Source: Piezodorus guildinii
Lineage: Eukaryota > Arthropoda > Insecta > Hemiptera > Pentatomidae
Reading direction: 5' to 3'
Assembly (NCBI GenBank): GCA_023052935.1
Contig: CM041293.1
Coordinates: 177,249,600-177,313,599 of the forward strand
Length of the DNA: 64,000 bases
Part shown: in pieces, positions 12,360-23,379 of the stretch
Numbering within the stretch: the stretch's first letter is position 1
Layout: every line of letters begins with the position of its first letter
The notes under the pieces: generated by a model
What the model saw: the letters and a program-made list of their open reading frames with translations, nothing else
Told to the model about the DNA's origin: nothing
Database searches by the model: none
Position numbers and translations under genes: made by a program

Positions 12360-12870
12360 TTAGGAGTCTCCTGGAACGTCGCAGGCGTTATAATAAACAA
12401 AAAGTTTGTGTGACAATTCTTAGCCGAAACAAAAACGACCCTTCTCTGTCCAGAATGTTACTTGTGATGAAATGAGATACTTTACGATAATAGTAGACTT
12501 TCTGAACAGTGGCTCAACAAAGGAGAAGCAGCAGAAATTTTCCAAAGCCCAAAATCAACAAAAAATAGTGATGGTTACTGTTTGCTGGGCTTCTTTGGTT
12601 TGATACACTACAAACTTCTTAAATCACGGAGAAACCATTCATGCCAAATCGTATTGTTGCCAAATTACTACAATGCATCAGAAATTGGCAATAATGAAGC
12701 CATCTATGGTAATTCGAAGTGGACCGTTTTGTTACATGACAAGCCTGGCTACATATCTCACGTGCGAGTCACAAAAACTGCTGGTCCTTGGATACGAAAC
12801 TCTCGGCCATTGACCATGCCTGGAGTACCTCATTTTTGGTACCACTTTATATAAGCTGATCATGGTTCGT
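12360..12870 (+). pseudogene. Second mariner transposase fragment, catalytic region
   Basis: Read across frames, the segment shows LSRNKNDPS, VTCDE, GLIHYKLLKS and LLHDKPGYISHVRVTK. These correspond to the mariner motifs RNKNDPF, VTxDEKW, GLIHYxxLKPGE and LLHDNARPHxxxVT, so the first two catalytic-Asp regions are recognisable. Frameshifts and lost residues show it is dead. The sequence differs from the flanking mariner halves, so it is a separate lineage. Confidence 0.65.
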
Positions 12871-13129
12871 CCTACGGGAGAAATGAAATTATAGAGTTAC
12901 ACCTAGGATTGGAAACCAGAAACCGGAGTATATCTCCGAGTGCTCTATCAACTATACCATGCCCTCCTAATTATCCTCATAATCACTATATAATGGATAT
13001 TTAATAATGAAAAAGATTTGCAATAGCTGGTATAAAAAGTTTTCAATAGATGTTTAGATACAAATAGTGAAGGAGAACAATATCTTAAATTGCAGAAAGG
13101 TAACTGATAAAAAGTGGATTCTCATCCAA

Positions 13130-13740
13130 ACGTAGCGGGAAGAGAGGTATTGGGTTGTCCGTGGTCATGTTGTGATTGGCTGCTGAAAAAAAATGAGGAG
13201 GATCCATTTTTTAAACGAGTTGTTACTGGTGACGAAAATTGTATTCTCTACATCAACACCAGCTGAAAAAAATCTTGGTTGTTGCTTGGAATGACGCCGC
13301 TCGCAACACTAAAGGCCACCTTGCAATGAAGAAAGGTGATGCTCAGTATTTGTTGGGATAGGAAGGAATCCACACATTTTGAGCTCCTTCAACAAAACCA
13401 AACTCTAAATACGGATTTTTACTGCGCCCGGTTAGATCAATTGAAGAGAGACAGGGCCAGAGTTGGCAAATCGGAAAAGAATGCAATTCCACCAAGACAA
13501 CGCTAGGCAATGTGTCTTCAAGGACTTGGCTAAAGTTATTAAGCTTCAGATGAGAGGTTTTTCCTTACCCGCTTTGCTCTCCTGACATTGCTCCTTCGGA
13601 TTTCCATCTCGAAAATTTTCTACAAGAGAAATCCTACTCTTCAGAAGATGAAGTCAAAACGGACTTTTATTGTTCTTCAGGAGAAAGGACAGAGATTGTT
13701 GGAAAAAGGGATAATAGACCTTCCAAGCGTTGATTAGATT
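13130..13740 (+). pseudogene. Mariner transposase, catalytic and C-terminal part, broken
   Basis: Recognisable blocks are FKRVVTGDEN (first catalytic Asp), a stretch like ICWD, a degraded HQDNAR motif, and SPDIAPSDFHL (third catalytic region of DD34D mariners). They are spread over several frames with stops. It joins in order to the N-terminal part at 10690-10968, across the nested insertions. Confidence 0.7.
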
Positions 13741-13957
13741 AAATAAATAAACTTTAAGCTGTTCATCAATTTTAATTTTTGTCCAAATTTCTCTACGTGC
13801 TTCCCAGACAACCCAATAAATAAATCAGGGAGTTAGCCCTCAGACATGAAAATAAGATTGTGCAGGCTGGTGGTATCTGCATAAAATCAGAAGGTCTTTT
13901 ATTGCTGTTGTAAATTTATTATTTTTTATTAATATTTTAATTTCATAAGATTATTAC

Positions 13958-14012
13958 CAGATCCTTCTTCTTCCGCATTGGACGCATTTCTTGCATTCTC
14001 TTCAGCAGCTTC
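13958..14012 (-). CDS. Candidate internal exon of the minus-strand AKAP-like gene
   Basis: On the minus strand, TTGTATTTCAG precedes the exon and GTAATAA follows it. The 55-nt open frame reads EAAEENARNASNAEEEGS, an acidic Ala/Asn/Glu-rich segment. It follows in phase 0 from either helix exon (15803-15877 or 25364-25460) and leaves one base for the next exon. The function of this segment is unknown. It is probably a flexible linker next to the helix. Confidence 0.5.
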
Positions 14013-14019
14013 CTGAAAT

Positions 14020-15500
14020 ACAATTAAATAAATAATTATTTTTATTCATTTTTAATGTTAAAAAAAAATTTCAATCGATCAATCATGACAATACTTAATT
14101 ACAGGACTTTTATGGTGAAAGACTTAAGTGAGCTATATTCTTGTTCTTCAATGCAATTTGTACGAAACGGTAATATTTTTTTTAGTACAAAAGTGAACAA
14201 CCTAAAATTCTGCTATTTAAAAACATTTTTCCGTCATGTTAAAATTATATCGAGAGGTGCTCTGTTATTATATTTATTTCGACTCGTAAAGAAAATCTCT
14301 GTTTATAAAATTAACTTGAAAATGTGTGTATTTAGTTGATATTTATATAATTATATTACAGTGTATTTATTTTCGTAACAATAAAGAAAAAATACAAAGT
14401 ATTATTAGTTACTGTTGCTTAAGTATTCAATAGTTTTACTATTTTCTTACTTGGAGTGCTAGCTGTTCCAGCTAGTTCCAATTGTTGTTGGTAGAGCACA
14501 GAGTCATACAAGCTAAAGGTGGAAGGGGTAATTCGGCGATCGTTGTAAATGCGAAACTCGTCGCATAGATGGATAAAAGCGCTAATATCGATACGTTAAG
14601 TATTTTTTTTAAATTTATTTGATAAATCAATTTTTCTTAAAACAGATTTTAAGTGTATTTTTTAAAAAAATAAACATATTTTAAAAAATCCATTGCATAC
14701 AAAGCTTGGTTCATTAATTCGCCAAACAGTGGAAAATATGACCGATTTAGGTGGACAAAATTCTGAAACTTGTCCATATTTAACCTTTAGGGTGCCGGTT
14801 TACGGAAAAAATATGAAAAAATTATAAGAAAAAATTATAAAAACTAATTAATTTTTTTATTGGCGAGTGCACAGTGGTCAAACATCAAGTTTATTTGCTA
14901 AAATATAAAACCTCCATATCTTTTGTGTTTGAAGTCCCAGAATACGATGAAATAATACAAAAAATCTAATTATGGCTCGGAGTTGCTGAAACTTGCTAAT
15001 AGATGTATTTTATATCATTTAGAACACTCTTCAAATTGTAGGTTGTAAAACTTTTGATTCGGAGTGTTGTGTCTGAAAAAAATTGTGTGTCACCCAAAAC
15101 GCAAAAAATCGAAAAATACTTAGTAATATTTAAAGACTAGAAGGATTGATAAAACAAATCCTTGGGTAACGTGGGGGGTTATATAGTTTTTGGTCATTGA
15201 ATAGGGGCATACATTTACAAATTGCTAAATTAACTCTACAGGTGAGATTGTAATGTATATTTAATAACGAGTCTGAAAATATAATGTCTTACCTGTCTGA
15301 GCAATGTTCATTGTTAAATAAATGCAAAAAGACTTTGCACTAAATACATATTGAATAAAATAAATGACCATTAAATAAAATAATCCCACTGCCGGTTATT
15401 ATGCACTAGTGTGAAAAGGAATGATTCACTCATTTACTATTAATTTGTAAACACGGTATGGCGGGTAATTCTACTATTTAGGGTCTTGCCAACTAATAAT
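14020..15500. other. Intron sequence with an unclassified dispersed repeat
   Basis: The part near 14755-14912 (TGAAACTTGTCCATATTTAA and following) recurs near 37544-37660, so it is an interspersed repeat. It has no recognisable ends. A short splice-bounded frame at 14451-14512 does not fit the phase of the neighbouring exons and is not called. Confidence 0.4.
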
Positions 15501-15507
15501 AAAAAGG

Positions 15508-15508
<1 letters not shown>

Positions 15509-15565
<57 letters not shown>
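15509..15565. repeat. (TA)n microsatellite
   Basis: Nearly pure TA tract of about 57 bp. Confidence 0.9.
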
Positions 15566-15569
<4 letters not shown>

Positions 15570-15802
15570 GAGACAAGGTTAGTGAGGATTCTGATGGCTT
15601 ATGGAGTCATAAGCTATTTTTAAATCAATATAAAGCTGGTGGACTGTACCGTTTCATTCCGACTATATTTTAACAACAAATTATTTATTATACGTGATAT
15701 ATTGTAAAAGCTTAAGCAGTACAATTAAATTAGGTTAGTATTGCGTTTTGAATTAATTTAATTTATAATGTTATATTATTTTATATTTAACTAAATAAAT
15801 AC

Positions 15803-15877
15803 CTCTTTTCTTTTCGTTGCTTCGGTCTCAGCTTCTAGGATGAGTTCGTCAACCAACCTTTCTGCCGGTTTTTGGAG
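15803..15877 (-). CDS. Candidate exon with AKAP-type amphipathic helix, copy 2
   Basis: On the minus strand the acceptor CAAATAACAG precedes 75 nt that are open in phase 0, followed by GTATTTATT. It encodes 25 residues starting LQKP and containing AERLVDELILEA followed by a TKRKE end. This is almost the same as the helix of the exon at 25364-25460 (18 of 21 residues alike), so the exons are ancient tandem duplicates. The helix fits the RII-binding pattern of A-kinase anchoring proteins (A-xx-LV-xx-LI-xx-A). Exons at 25.4, 15.8 and 13.96 kb can be joined without a frame break, either serially or skipping this one. The gene identity is not known. Confidence 0.55.
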
Positions 15878-15879
15878 CT

Positions 15880-16200
15880 GTTATTTGAGACATTATTAAA
15901 TAATTTTAGATAAATCAACTTCTATAATTATTTTTTAATATTTTACGTTAATCTATAAAGAATAGATAATTACGCGATAGAAAGAATCTAAAATAAAGGG
16001 TTCGTTAGGAATACTAGTTGCTTTCTACAGACTTTTTACAAAGTATGTAACAAAAAAAAAAAAAATAATAATAAATGAATAAAACGGTTGTAGGGTAATT
16101 ACTTATTCTGTTATTTTATGCGTGATTAGATCATGGGTTAGGGAGACCCTTCTGGTGATCACCGAACTCTTATGTCTAGTTTTACTTGAACCGATTAGCG
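15880..16200. other. Intron sequence, nothing specific seen
   Basis: AT-rich sequence between the helix exon and the PIF/Harbinger-like relic. An A run lies near 16052-16066. Confidence 0.4.
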
Positions 16201-16204
16201 GTAG

Positions 16205-17198
16205 AATAAGGCCCAGTTGCACCGACCGTGGTTAACTAAAAACTTACTAATCTGAATAAGTTAATCACAGGCTAACAGAAATTCCGTTGCACCGATCATG
16301 GTTAGCCTTAACTCCGTGATAAGTAATCGTGATTAGCTAATTCACCTTCCGACCTCGATTAAATATTTAACCCATGTCAAATTTATCTTTTTATGGTTAC
16401 ATTTACTCGAAACATAGTATGTGCCGGTTTCAGTTTATTTTATTTTAAAATATTTTCGTAATATTTATTCCAATACATCGAGGAAAAATGAATAATATCT
16501 CTACAGATGAATAATCATCAGATAAAGATATCATAGAACTGATCAATATACTTCCTAGAAACAAAGTTTACAAAATAAGGAGGAACCCCTTTAATATTTA
16601 CGATGGGGCGGAATTCAAAACAAGTTAAAACGGGATCAATAGCTAGGAAATAGAGGGATTCCATTAAAATGTCTGTAACAGAACCTGATGGGGATCACTT
16701 GTAGCTGAATGGCTAGCATAACAGTCTCCTATGCCAAAGGTCACGGGTTCAAACCCGCAGGTGGTCCTAGGAATTTTTAATGGGAGTAAAAAATCCTTAG
16801 TTATGACTTCCTTCGGAGGGGACGTTAAAAGATGGTCCCGAGCCTGTGCGATGTGAGGTAATCGTTAAAGATCCCTATCCTAATAAAACCTGGATAGGCA
16901 AAATTTAGAAATCCCACTATAGCGTGGTCCGATTAGCCATATTAGCATAAAGTGACGTTAAATAAATAAACAATAAACAGAAAGAACCTGATAAAAAGAA
17001 GACAGTGGCTTCTAGAAGATAATGGATGTGGCTGCAAATCATATATACTTACACAAATTTTAAGCCCAACAAATGCAGCAGAAAAATTAAAATATAATGA
17101 TGCACGAATCCAAAACAAGAAACGTCGTTGTGAGAGGATTTGGTTTTATGAAAAGAAGGCTTCCTTGCCTTGCCAATGGAATTCAAATGACACAAAAA
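16205..17198 (+). mobile_element. PIF/Harbinger-like transposon relic, split by a SINE
   Basis: The left part begins with GGCCCAGTTGCACCGACC-like sequence that recurs in altered form near 16285. At about 16485-16620 the translation gives PRNKVYKIRRNPF and similar, an N-terminal pattern of PIF/Harbinger nucleases. After the SINE, 17040-17190 reads in mixed frames SPTNAAEK, NVVVRGFGF and RRLPCLANGI. These match the family's C-terminal pattern NPAExxYNxxHxxxRNVVERxFGxxKRRFPCL. Stops and frameshifts are present, so it is not functional. Confidence 0.55.
16690..16982 (+). mobile_element. tRNA-derived SINE inserted in the Harbinger-like relic
   Basis: Same family as 1195-1484, with B box GGTTCAAACCC and the CCTTCGGAGGGGACGTTAAA body. 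AGAACCTGAT flanks it at 16680-16689 and 16983-16992, a clear target site duplication. The host relic continues on both sides, which fixes the order of events. Confidence 0.85.
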
Positions 17199-17200
17199 AA

Positions 17201-18000
17201 TCTGGTGCGGACAACACACGACTTTCACTTACCTCCATTTTTAAAATAGATGAAAGAATTTTCAAATACAGTGAGATAAAATACGTGAAACTATTAAATA
17301 ATTAATTAAATTGAATTTATATAAAAACATGTGTTTTATTAAAAACTCTATTATATTATTATTATGTAAAATAATCAGTTAGTTTTATCTTCTTTTCATC
17401 ACTCTCTATTAACTTTTAAAAGCTTGTGTATAAGATAATATTTTTTCTAAAACAAAAATTCATTAAAAATATATTTTTACATTCAATTTATATATTTACC
17501 TGTTTTTCAATCAGTGGTAACAAGATAATATAATTACTTTTATAGAATAAACAAAATTAAAAGTACTTTAGAGGAAAAGAAAATTTAAAATATCGGCATT
17601 TAAGCCCTGTCAAACCATTTTTATCCGAATGAAACCTACATGATATTAAAGACCATTAAATTTTACATCGATATAGCGAGTTTAATCAAAATCGTCGGAA
17701 CCGTTTTTGAGAAAATCGAAAAAAGGTGCAAATTGTATGGTATAAAGTGGCTCTTCTGGTAAGCTCATTTTGATGAAAAAGGTTTTGTAACATCTCGGGC
17801 GTATATTTGTCTTGAATATGAAATTTCAGTTCATAGGATTTACCGTTTTCGCCCGGGAGTTACAACACACACACAGACCTTTTTGCGGGACTTGGTTATT
17901 TGGACTCCTGAGGACCCTAAAATGTGTATTTTCGTTGAAAAATGGAATTATAAAATTTTCACGATCGCAATACTTTCCCTTACTATAGTAAGTGAAAGTA
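17201..18000 (+). mobile_element. Helitron-like non-autonomous element, near full length
   Basis: Starts TCTGGTGCGGACAACACACG after an A run and ends near AGTAAGTGAAAGTA at 18000. The 5' subterminal CTTTCACTTA is mirrored near the 3' end. The inner part carries ACACACAC followed by the family phrase TTTTTGCGGGACTTGGTTA. It has no coding capacity. Confidence 0.65.
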
Positions 18001-18009
18001 AAAAAAAAA

Positions 18010-19025
18010 CAAAAAAAAAAACACAGTAAATATTATTGTAGCCGTAGCTATCCTCCGCAACATTGTAATAGAAACTCAAGACATCTATCACATGCTAGAG
18101 CACTAATTAACACAATATTTTCAAGATGAAAGGAAATGTCATAATTATGTATTCATTGTTATATCTACGTTGTTAAATCAATCAACACATCTCCCTTTTG
18201 TTGTCAAGTAGTAATTTATTTGTTTAAATTAATCAACACAGTCTAATTTTTGTATTTTTTTCACATAATTTTTATCTGATAATTCAATAAATTTATTTGT
18301 TCTCATTGTGATATAAGAGGTTTTATCAAGTAGCAAATATTCCATTTTTGATTAATTTTGATCGCGATTGCGATAAAGAATGGTATTAGCACAGTTAATT
18401 TCAATTCTTTTTATGAGACTAGACCATGAAGGAAAATTGCCATCAAAACTTTCAAATTGACTAAAAATGTTTAGGTATACCCTAAAATTGCAGTAATTTG
18501 CCCAAGGTAATTTGCCGAGGTGTTTATGAAGAGTATTTACCTTGGTAATTTGCAACCACGATTTGAAGGTTTTTATGAAAAACACCAGCTTTTTTTATAG
18601 TCAACATATTATGTTTAAAGAATTCAGAAATAACTATGCTAATGGGAGTTTTCATTAAATTATTTTAAAGGATAATAATGTATATTACTTGGGCAGTGTA
18701 AAAGAATCAAAACATAACCTAACCGTCTTGAAGGTTTGGAGTTGTTAATTACGTCACGAATGAGATGACATCCCACGCTAAACCATGTTAGCGTTGTTTG
18801 TAAACTGTAAGATTTATAATTTTTTAATTCTACATTTCCATATTTTTGTTGGTTTTCTTTTCCAGAGGTTGGTCCATCAAGAACGCACGTTAATTGTGTG
18901 TCATACTTTTAAGTCGAACTTTTTGATTAAATTAATTTGAATTAGTTTGAAATTCAACTACGGAGAGGTACAAAATTGAGCAGCGATTTAAGATTGTTGA
19001 AGCCTTTTAATAATAATAATAATAA
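18010..19025. other. AT-rich intron sequence, no gene seen
   Basis: The only oddity is an internal repeat near 18490-18555 (TAATTTGCC-like unit seen twice) inside a minus-strand open frame of 77 codons that has no motif. Confidence 0.35.
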
Positions 19026-19029
19026 AAAT

Positions 19030-19160
19030 AACTTTATTCTGGGACCATGTCCCTTAAGAATAACAATCTAGTACAGTAAATACACACTTCAATATATACA
19101 TGTCTGGACGAGAGACCAAAAAAATAAATTTTTATAAATGTTCCAAAAAAAAAAAAAAAA
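19030..19160 (-). mobile_element. LINE 3' tail fragment with stem-loop
   Basis: Read on the minus strand, it contains TTCTTAAGGGAC and TCCCAGAATAAAG, the conserved 3' stem-loop tail shared with the LINE copies near 27.5, 50.8, 51.3 and 54.6 kb, followed by a (TTA)n-like tail. Only about 100 bp survive. Confidence 0.6.
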
Positions 19161-19611
19161 AAAAACTAAAATAATAAAACCTATTTATATAGATAGAGCT
19201 GTGACACGCAGCTTTGCTCGCGAATATTGCTTTTCGTATTGATTTATGTGCGTTTATGTTAAGATTGGCTATAATAAATATCAACTATCAGCTACTCTTT
19301 GTTATAATTTAAAGCCCGATCTTGACTTCTTCCTGTCAAATTTACAATAGCAAACCAGTAGAAGTGGTTGTACCCATAATCACTTAATATGTAAAAATAA
19401 TCGTCACAAACCATTGACAACCTAAATATGAATTAATGATATTCGTCGGTAAAATCTTACACCTGAATCACTCCCATTTTTTTAGAATGCAGAAATTATG
19501 TTCTGGAAATTAATAGTTTTTAGACAATTGAAATAATTTCTAAAAAATAAATAACAATTGAATATATTTTCATAGGAACCTACACGATATGAAACGCAAT
19601 ATGCTTAAAAG

Positions 19612-19852
19612 GGTCGGTCACCTGTATGTAGTGACCAGTCAGGTGCCCTTAAGATTTTTTAATGGGAGTAAAAAACAACCTTAGTTATGCCCTCCTTCGT
19701 AGGGGACATAAAATGGTCGTCCCAAGCCTTTCCGATTCCATGAACTCGCTAAAGATCTCTACCCTAACTAAACTTGGAGAGGAAAAAATTAGTCATCATA
19801 CGATTAGCCATAGTAGTATAAAAGTGACGTTAAACGAATAGATAACAACAGT
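19612..19852 (+). mobile_element. Diverged tRNA-derived SINE copy
   Basis: Shows the SINE body (AATGGGAGTAAAAAA, CTCCTTCGTAGGGGACATAA, AGTGACGTTAAACGAATA) but the head and B box are degraded (GACCAGTCAGGTGCCC). An old, inactive copy. Confidence 0.7.
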
Positions 19853-20186
19853 AATATGCTTAAATATATTTGTTATAAAATCTTGATACCTTTGCTGATA
19901 CATATCAGATTAAGATAATTTTACGTTTAGGTTGTTCAACCACTTTTTGGGCGAAGATTTTCAAATCCAGCCTTATTGCACATCTAGGCGGTAAGACGAA
20001 CCTCCAGGAAAAATTTTAGCCTCACAACCATAGTAATTTTTTAGATACCAGAAAATTGAGGGGTACTTTCTTTTATAAATATAGACATACAACTAATAAA
20101 AGTCCTAAATATGCTTAAAATAATGGTTCTGATTATTATACTCGAATAAATCAAAAGAAATAGTAATTTTTTTAATTTATTTAAAT

Positions 20187-21010
20187 TTATAAATGTATAT
20201 GCTTCAAGGTAATAACGATTAAAGTTAAAAATGACTCTTGAAATAAAACATGACTTAACAATATAGATTTATATAAATATTTCCGCGTTGTGTAACCTTC
20301 TATACTCCCCAGTGGCCTCATCTCTCTTCGGACCAAATATTTTAGTACCTTATTTTCTAAAACCTTTAGTCGTTGTCCGTCCTTCAAAGTAAGCGGCCAC
20401 GTTTCACCGTCGGAAGAATAACAGTTTTATAAATTCTAACCTTTAAGTTTTTAGGCAGAAGCTAAGTAATTTCGCAACTGAATTATAACTCGCATTTCCC
20501 GCGTTTAACCAGGACTTTCTTTCCTCCTGGATTTTTTTTTCGTTATCATTCAACCTAAATACTTAAATTTCTCTACGTGTTCAAAAGTATACCCTGAAAT
20601 ATCAATATCACTATGATCGCCACTGTCTCTGCTACAAATCATATATTTTGTCTTTTCGGTATTTATTTCGAGTCCTATTTCTTTCACCGGTTTTTATTAA
20701 CGGACTTGTATTTAGTTGTTTAGTTTCCGTGTCTTCCTTTAGCAGTACCAAATCATCGGCGTATCCCTGAAACGGAATTTTATCACCCAAATTTAAACCT
20801 TCTTAGCACATGTCACATTTTCTTTGATATATTCTAAAGCGACTACGTCTGCATCAATTTCTGTTATTATGATTGCTATTAATAAGTTTTTATAAGAATA
20901 TATTTTAAAGTACTTCCGCGTAAATGACATTTTTAGTTTTATTTTCTTGTGGCAGAAGAACATACTGATTTTCTCCGCAACCAGATCTTGACGTAAATCT
21001 ATTCCTACGT
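20187..21010 (-). pseudogene. RTE-like LINE reverse transcriptase fragment
   Basis: On the minus strand, about 20760-20810 translates to FQGYADDLVLLKEDTE. YADD is the reverse-transcriptase active-site box. Further along (about 20190-20480) lie WLNAGNASYNS-like and GQRLKVLENKVL segments, corresponding to the C-terminal thumb region of RTE-type LINEs (compare RLRVFENKVLRKIF). Several frameshifts and stops are present. A related better-kept copy is at 51537-51975. Confidence 0.65.
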
Positions 21011-21464
21011 GTTTAAATGAAAAAATATAAATTAACGAGAAATTGAATTATTTAAAAATAAAAGGTAAATCATTTGGAATCATTGGGAAGCGAGGTTTTT
21101 TTTTCTTCCAAATTTTCCCCGTTTTTCCCCACATTTTCGACTGATTCTTCGGTCGTATTGGTCGCAGCGTGATGTTATATAGCCTATGACCTTCCTCGAT
21201 AAATGGACTATCCAACACAAAAATTTTTCAATTAGAACCAGTAGTTTCTGAGATTAGCGCGTTCAAACAAACAAACAAACAAACTCTTTAGCTTTATAAT
21301 ATTAGTATAGATAAACAAATGGAAAAAAAATGTTATAAAATAATAGAGCTGAACTATTTCCAAGTAAATAAAATAAATGAATGAATCCATAACTCTAGGA
21401 TTTTCATAAAATAAAAAAATCTGTCCTTCGTTAAAAGTAGGATATTGGATTAACAATTTTACCA

Positions 21465-22190
21465 TTAGTGGACGTCTCTTTGGGATCCTAGAAGGTGGTG
21501 GAAAAGATAGGATTTGAATGATAGAAGAGAAGAAGCATGATTATGGTAGGGAATTCCGGAGAGATGCAGAGCGGATATAAAAGGAATATCAAATGATTTG
21601 GTCCTATGGGTAGGAATGTAAAGATCGGAATGGCGTGATCTGGTTTCAAGTGAGTGAATTGAGGATTTGAATTGAAGGATACTGTGAATGTATGGAGGAT
21701 GTTGAGAATTAATGACTTGGTAGAGATATGTTCCGAGGAAATATTGTCTACGTATGGAAGGTAGGAGATACTTCAATTCGCTGTACAAGTGGGTTACTGG
21801 CGACCTTCTGAAGGCACCGGAGATAAATCTTATAAACATATTCATAATCCGCTTGAGTCTGTCATCAAGTACAGTCAAGAGGCCTCCATATACCACGCAG
21901 CAATAATCCAAGTGGGGAAAAATAAGCGAGGAAACCAGCATCCTACGGGTGGGAATTGGGAGGAGATGACGGGAGTGATGGAAGTACTTAAGAGTATTTA
22001 TAGTTCGTCTGGAAATTTGAGCAGGAAAGGGTTTAGTCTATGGTAATACATAGGTTTTTGACAGTGGGACTGAAGGTAATTGGGTGGTCATTTAGGATTA
22101 GACTTGGAAATGTAGTATTGGTTCTGAGGAGGAAATGGGAACCTATTATGATGGCCTGAGTTTTCATAGCATTTAGCTTTAGTTTATTTT
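21465..22190 (-). pseudogene. CR1/Jockey-like LINE ORF2 C-terminal fragment
   Basis: A 158-codon minus-strand frame at 21465-21941 contains SSLIFPHLDYC, RRQYFLGTYLYQ and IPTHRTKSFD, and ends FHHLLGSQRD. This matches the LINE RT thumb and tail patterns (PHLDYC..VY, RRxYxLG, LPxHRT, F.HLL..Q). Homologous parts are at 26800-27226 and 54613-55340. Upstream (to about 22190) the frame shifts. It is 5' truncated and dead. Confidence 0.7.
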
Positions 22191-22880
22191 ACGACAATGA
22201 GCGCTCACATCAAAATGTATTTCGTGCACTTCGTGATTTTTTTGATCAGCATAATCGACCAAATGTGTCCACGATCTGGGAAATTTCAGTAAACCAGGTC
22301 TGTAGGAAATGTGAAAACATCTGTGCATGCTCACCAGTTAAGCAGTTAGAGTTAATGAAGTTCGCTATCGCAAGATGATAACGGACTTCTTGTGGCAAAA
22401 AATTGAGGATATGGACTTGGACGATATGTGGTTCCAACAGGATGGTGCTACTTGCCACACAACCAACGAAATAATGGCTCTTTAGCGCGAGAACTTCATT
22501 AGCCGTATTATCTCACGTCGAGTCGATGTTAAATGGCCGTCACGATCATGTGATTTGACACCGTTGGACTTCTTTCTTTGGGGATATTTGAAAGAAAAAG
22601 TGTGCTTCAATAAGTTAAGAACCATTCAAAAGCTAAAGGATGAGATGATTCGGCTCATTAACGACATTGAACCTCAATTATGTCTCGGAGTCATTGAAAA
22701 TATCGACCAACCGATAGAGGTTTGCCACTGAAGCCATGGCGAGCTACTGGCCGATATTTTGTTTCACAAGTAATTGTCATATGTCTATCTGTCATGATAA
22801 AATATATTAAGATTATTCATTGAAAACTTTTTGTTTTATTTACAACTGACATCGTGCGTATTTGGTTGGACCACCCTTTA
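22185..22880 (+). pseudogene. Tc1/mariner superfamily transposase relic
   Basis: The plus-strand translation across frames shows LDDMWFQQDGATCHT (second catalytic Asp), SRSCDLTPLDFFLWGYLKE (third catalytic region) and EIMALLRENF-like text. These are well known from a widespread insect Tc1/mariner-type transposase. The C-terminal EPQLCLGVIENI also fits. A TAG breaks the frame near 22481 and the N-terminal part is decayed. The end GGTTGGACCACCC at about 22860 may be the 3' terminus. Confidence 0.7.
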
Positions 22881-22939
22881 TTTGTTTGTGATATATATAT
22901 CAAAGGTGTAGATTCTTTTAGGTGAAGGTCAAATTTTTT

Positions 22940-23268
22940 ATAAATAAAATTGGAGGCTGATGTCTACTTCACCACTATTTTATTGAAAAAAATATTCGCA
23001 CTACGTTTCGGCTAACAATGCCATCTTCTGGTGCAGTGGAACAACTTAGATTTAGTGTGGGTAGCTGCTTCCTAGTCAAAACCACATGAACAAATCTAAT
23101 TTCATTTCAAACTGAAAACAGATTTGTTCATGTGGTTTTGACTAGGAAGCAGCTACCCACACTAAATCTAAGTTGTTCCACTGCACCAGAAGATGGCATT
23201 GTTAGCCGAAACGTAGTGCGAATATTTTTTTCAATAAAATAGTGGTGAAGTAGACATCAGCCTCCAAT

Positions 23269-23277
<9 letters not shown>
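22940..23277. repeat. Long perfect hairpin: 158-bp arms, 22-bp loop
   Basis: Arms at 22940-23097 and 23120-23277 read as exact reverse complements by eye. They include AAACGTAGTGCGAAT and CCACATGAACAAATCT. The motif AGAAGATGGC...GCCGAAACG occurs in each arm and resembles hammerhead-like sequences of Penelope-like elements. A (TA)n tract follows directly. The transcript would fold into very stable double-stranded RNA. Confidence 0.8.

Positions 23278-23358
<81 letters not shown>
23271..23358. repeat. (TA)n microsatellite
   Basis: About 85 bp of pure TA next to the perfect hairpin. Such TA/hairpin junctions are prone to length change and assembly error. Confidence 0.9.
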
Positions 23359-23361
<3 letters not shown>

Positions 23362-23379
23362 TGATCAGTTCTCGACTGT

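Larger units (their letters stand above)
10489..13817 (+). mobile_element. Composite mariner element split by nested insertions
   Basis: The ends are TTGGGTTGTCTAGAAAA at 10489 and its near reverse complement ending GACAACCCAA at 13817, flanked by TA on both sides as for Tc1/mariner. The N-terminal helix-turn-helix part of a mariner transposase lies at about 10690-10968 and the catalytic and C-terminal part at about 13130-13740. The 2.1 kb between them holds a foldback element and a piece of a second mariner. Many stops and frameshifts show it is inactive. Confidence 0.7.
19195..21312 (-). mobile_element. Interrupted interspersed element with conserved ends
   Basis: The 21180-21312 part, on the minus strand, resembles a terminus common in arthropod genomes: ATATTATAAAG followed by GTTTGTTTGTTTG and GCGCTAATCTCAG. 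The 19195-19235 part contains CGCGAGCAAAGCTGCGTGTC in the same orientation, the usual opposite end. I infer one element opened by a SINE and a LINE fragment. The class is uncertain. Confidence 0.4.

Noticed and set aside
14451..14512. Minus-strand segment with good splice borders and an open frame (LYDSVLYQQQLELAG)
   Set aside because: Only one frame is open and it does not match the phase of the neighbouring helix exons. It is too short to defend alone.
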